From an uncultured Clostridia bacterium (GTDB lineage: Bacteria > Bacillota > Clostridia > Lachnospirales > Lachnospiraceae), in assembly GCA_937896665.1 (NCBI GenBank), contig CALBNS010000119.1:1-20294 (forward strand): a stretch of DNA of 20,294 nt, given 5' to 3'. The notes under the pieces were generated by a model. That model was not told the DNA's origin. It saw nothing but the letters and a program-made list of their open reading frames with translations, and ran no database searches. Position 1 is the first letter of the stretch; the number at the start of each line of letters is the position of its first letter. Both the position numbers and the translations under genes were made by a program. This document shows, piece after piece, positions 20,292 to 20,294 of this stretch.

Positions 20292-20294
20292 TGT

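Noticed and set aside
20258..20294. IS21-family insertion-sequence end
   Set aside because: Repeated TGTACA-containing words at an edge are suggestive, but no transposase or second end is in the window, so only a repeat is called.
1..20294. CRISPR array, tRNA, rRNA, integrase or transposase
   Set aside because: No regularly spaced repeats, tRNA-like cloverleaf, rRNA segment or recombinase motif was found on reading both strands.

Overview
The window is about 20.3 kb of low-to-mid GC DNA whose gene content, AGGAGG ribosome-binding sites, ATGA/TAATG gene overlaps and protein families point to a gut Clostridia bacterium, most likely Lachnospiraceae. This is an inference from family resemblance; there is no rRNA or marker gene to prove it. 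Most of the window (about 4.55 to 19.4 kb, plus strand) is the early-replication and DNA-packaging half of a temperate, HK97-like siphophage or a phage-derived element. No integrase, CI-type repressor, portal, capsid, tail-tube or lysis gene lies inside the window.

Layout. (1) 50-4035, minus strand: a three-gene operon of a 314-aa unknown protein, a 932-aa protein with a C-terminal SF1 helicase and a ~530-residue unassigned N-terminal part, and a small XRE regulator. It looks like an accessory, possibly anti-phage, cassette. (2) 4319-4459: a 46-residue basic protein. (3) 4551-4579: a textbook sigma-A promoter with a perfect Gram-positive LexA box in its spacer, followed by two small genes (one a zinc ribbon) and a strong terminator. 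(4) 5278-5529: a ~250-nt intergenic leader with many hairpins and three competing helices, one overlapping the ribosome-binding site of a sigma-like HTH protein gene. (5) 6114-10962: replication genes: a DUF4406/DUF7768-like protein, a VapE-type primase/helicase, a VRR-NUC nuclease, an SNF2-type helicase whose P-loop codons are split by 7 nt, and a 72-aa protein. A ~134-bp imperfect inverted repeat sits between the primase/helicase and the nuclease. (6) 10959-12546: an ArpU/DUF1492-like late regulator, a promoter with three TGTCC repeats at 10-bp phasing, a terminator-like hairpin in its leader, an HNH nuclease, a G-rich candidate cos site and P27-family TerS. (7) 12549-15641: a compact S-adenosylmethionine synthetase next to a ParB-domain DNA methyltransferase, then two unknown/DUF proteins. 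(8) 15714-17760: a cassette of a BppU-like protein, a short fibre-type protein and a BspA-like leucine-rich-repeat protein, lying unusually between terS and terL. (9) 17762-19363: TerL. (10) 19479-20107: a RelB/RelE-type toxin-antitoxin pair where a portal gene would be expected, then a terminator, a long palindrome and a repeated 10-mer at the window end.

How it could work together (inference): DNA damage relieves LexA and starts the early transcript; the structured leader tunes production of the sigma-like protein; the replication genes follow; the ArpU-like protein then switches on the HNH-TerS-TerL packaging operon. The MetK/methyltransferase pair could modify the element's DNA using locally made SAM. 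The strongest leads for something new are the 5278-5529 leader RNA, the split P-loop with a stop flanked by matching GGT codons at 9475-9484, and the minus-strand helicase operon.
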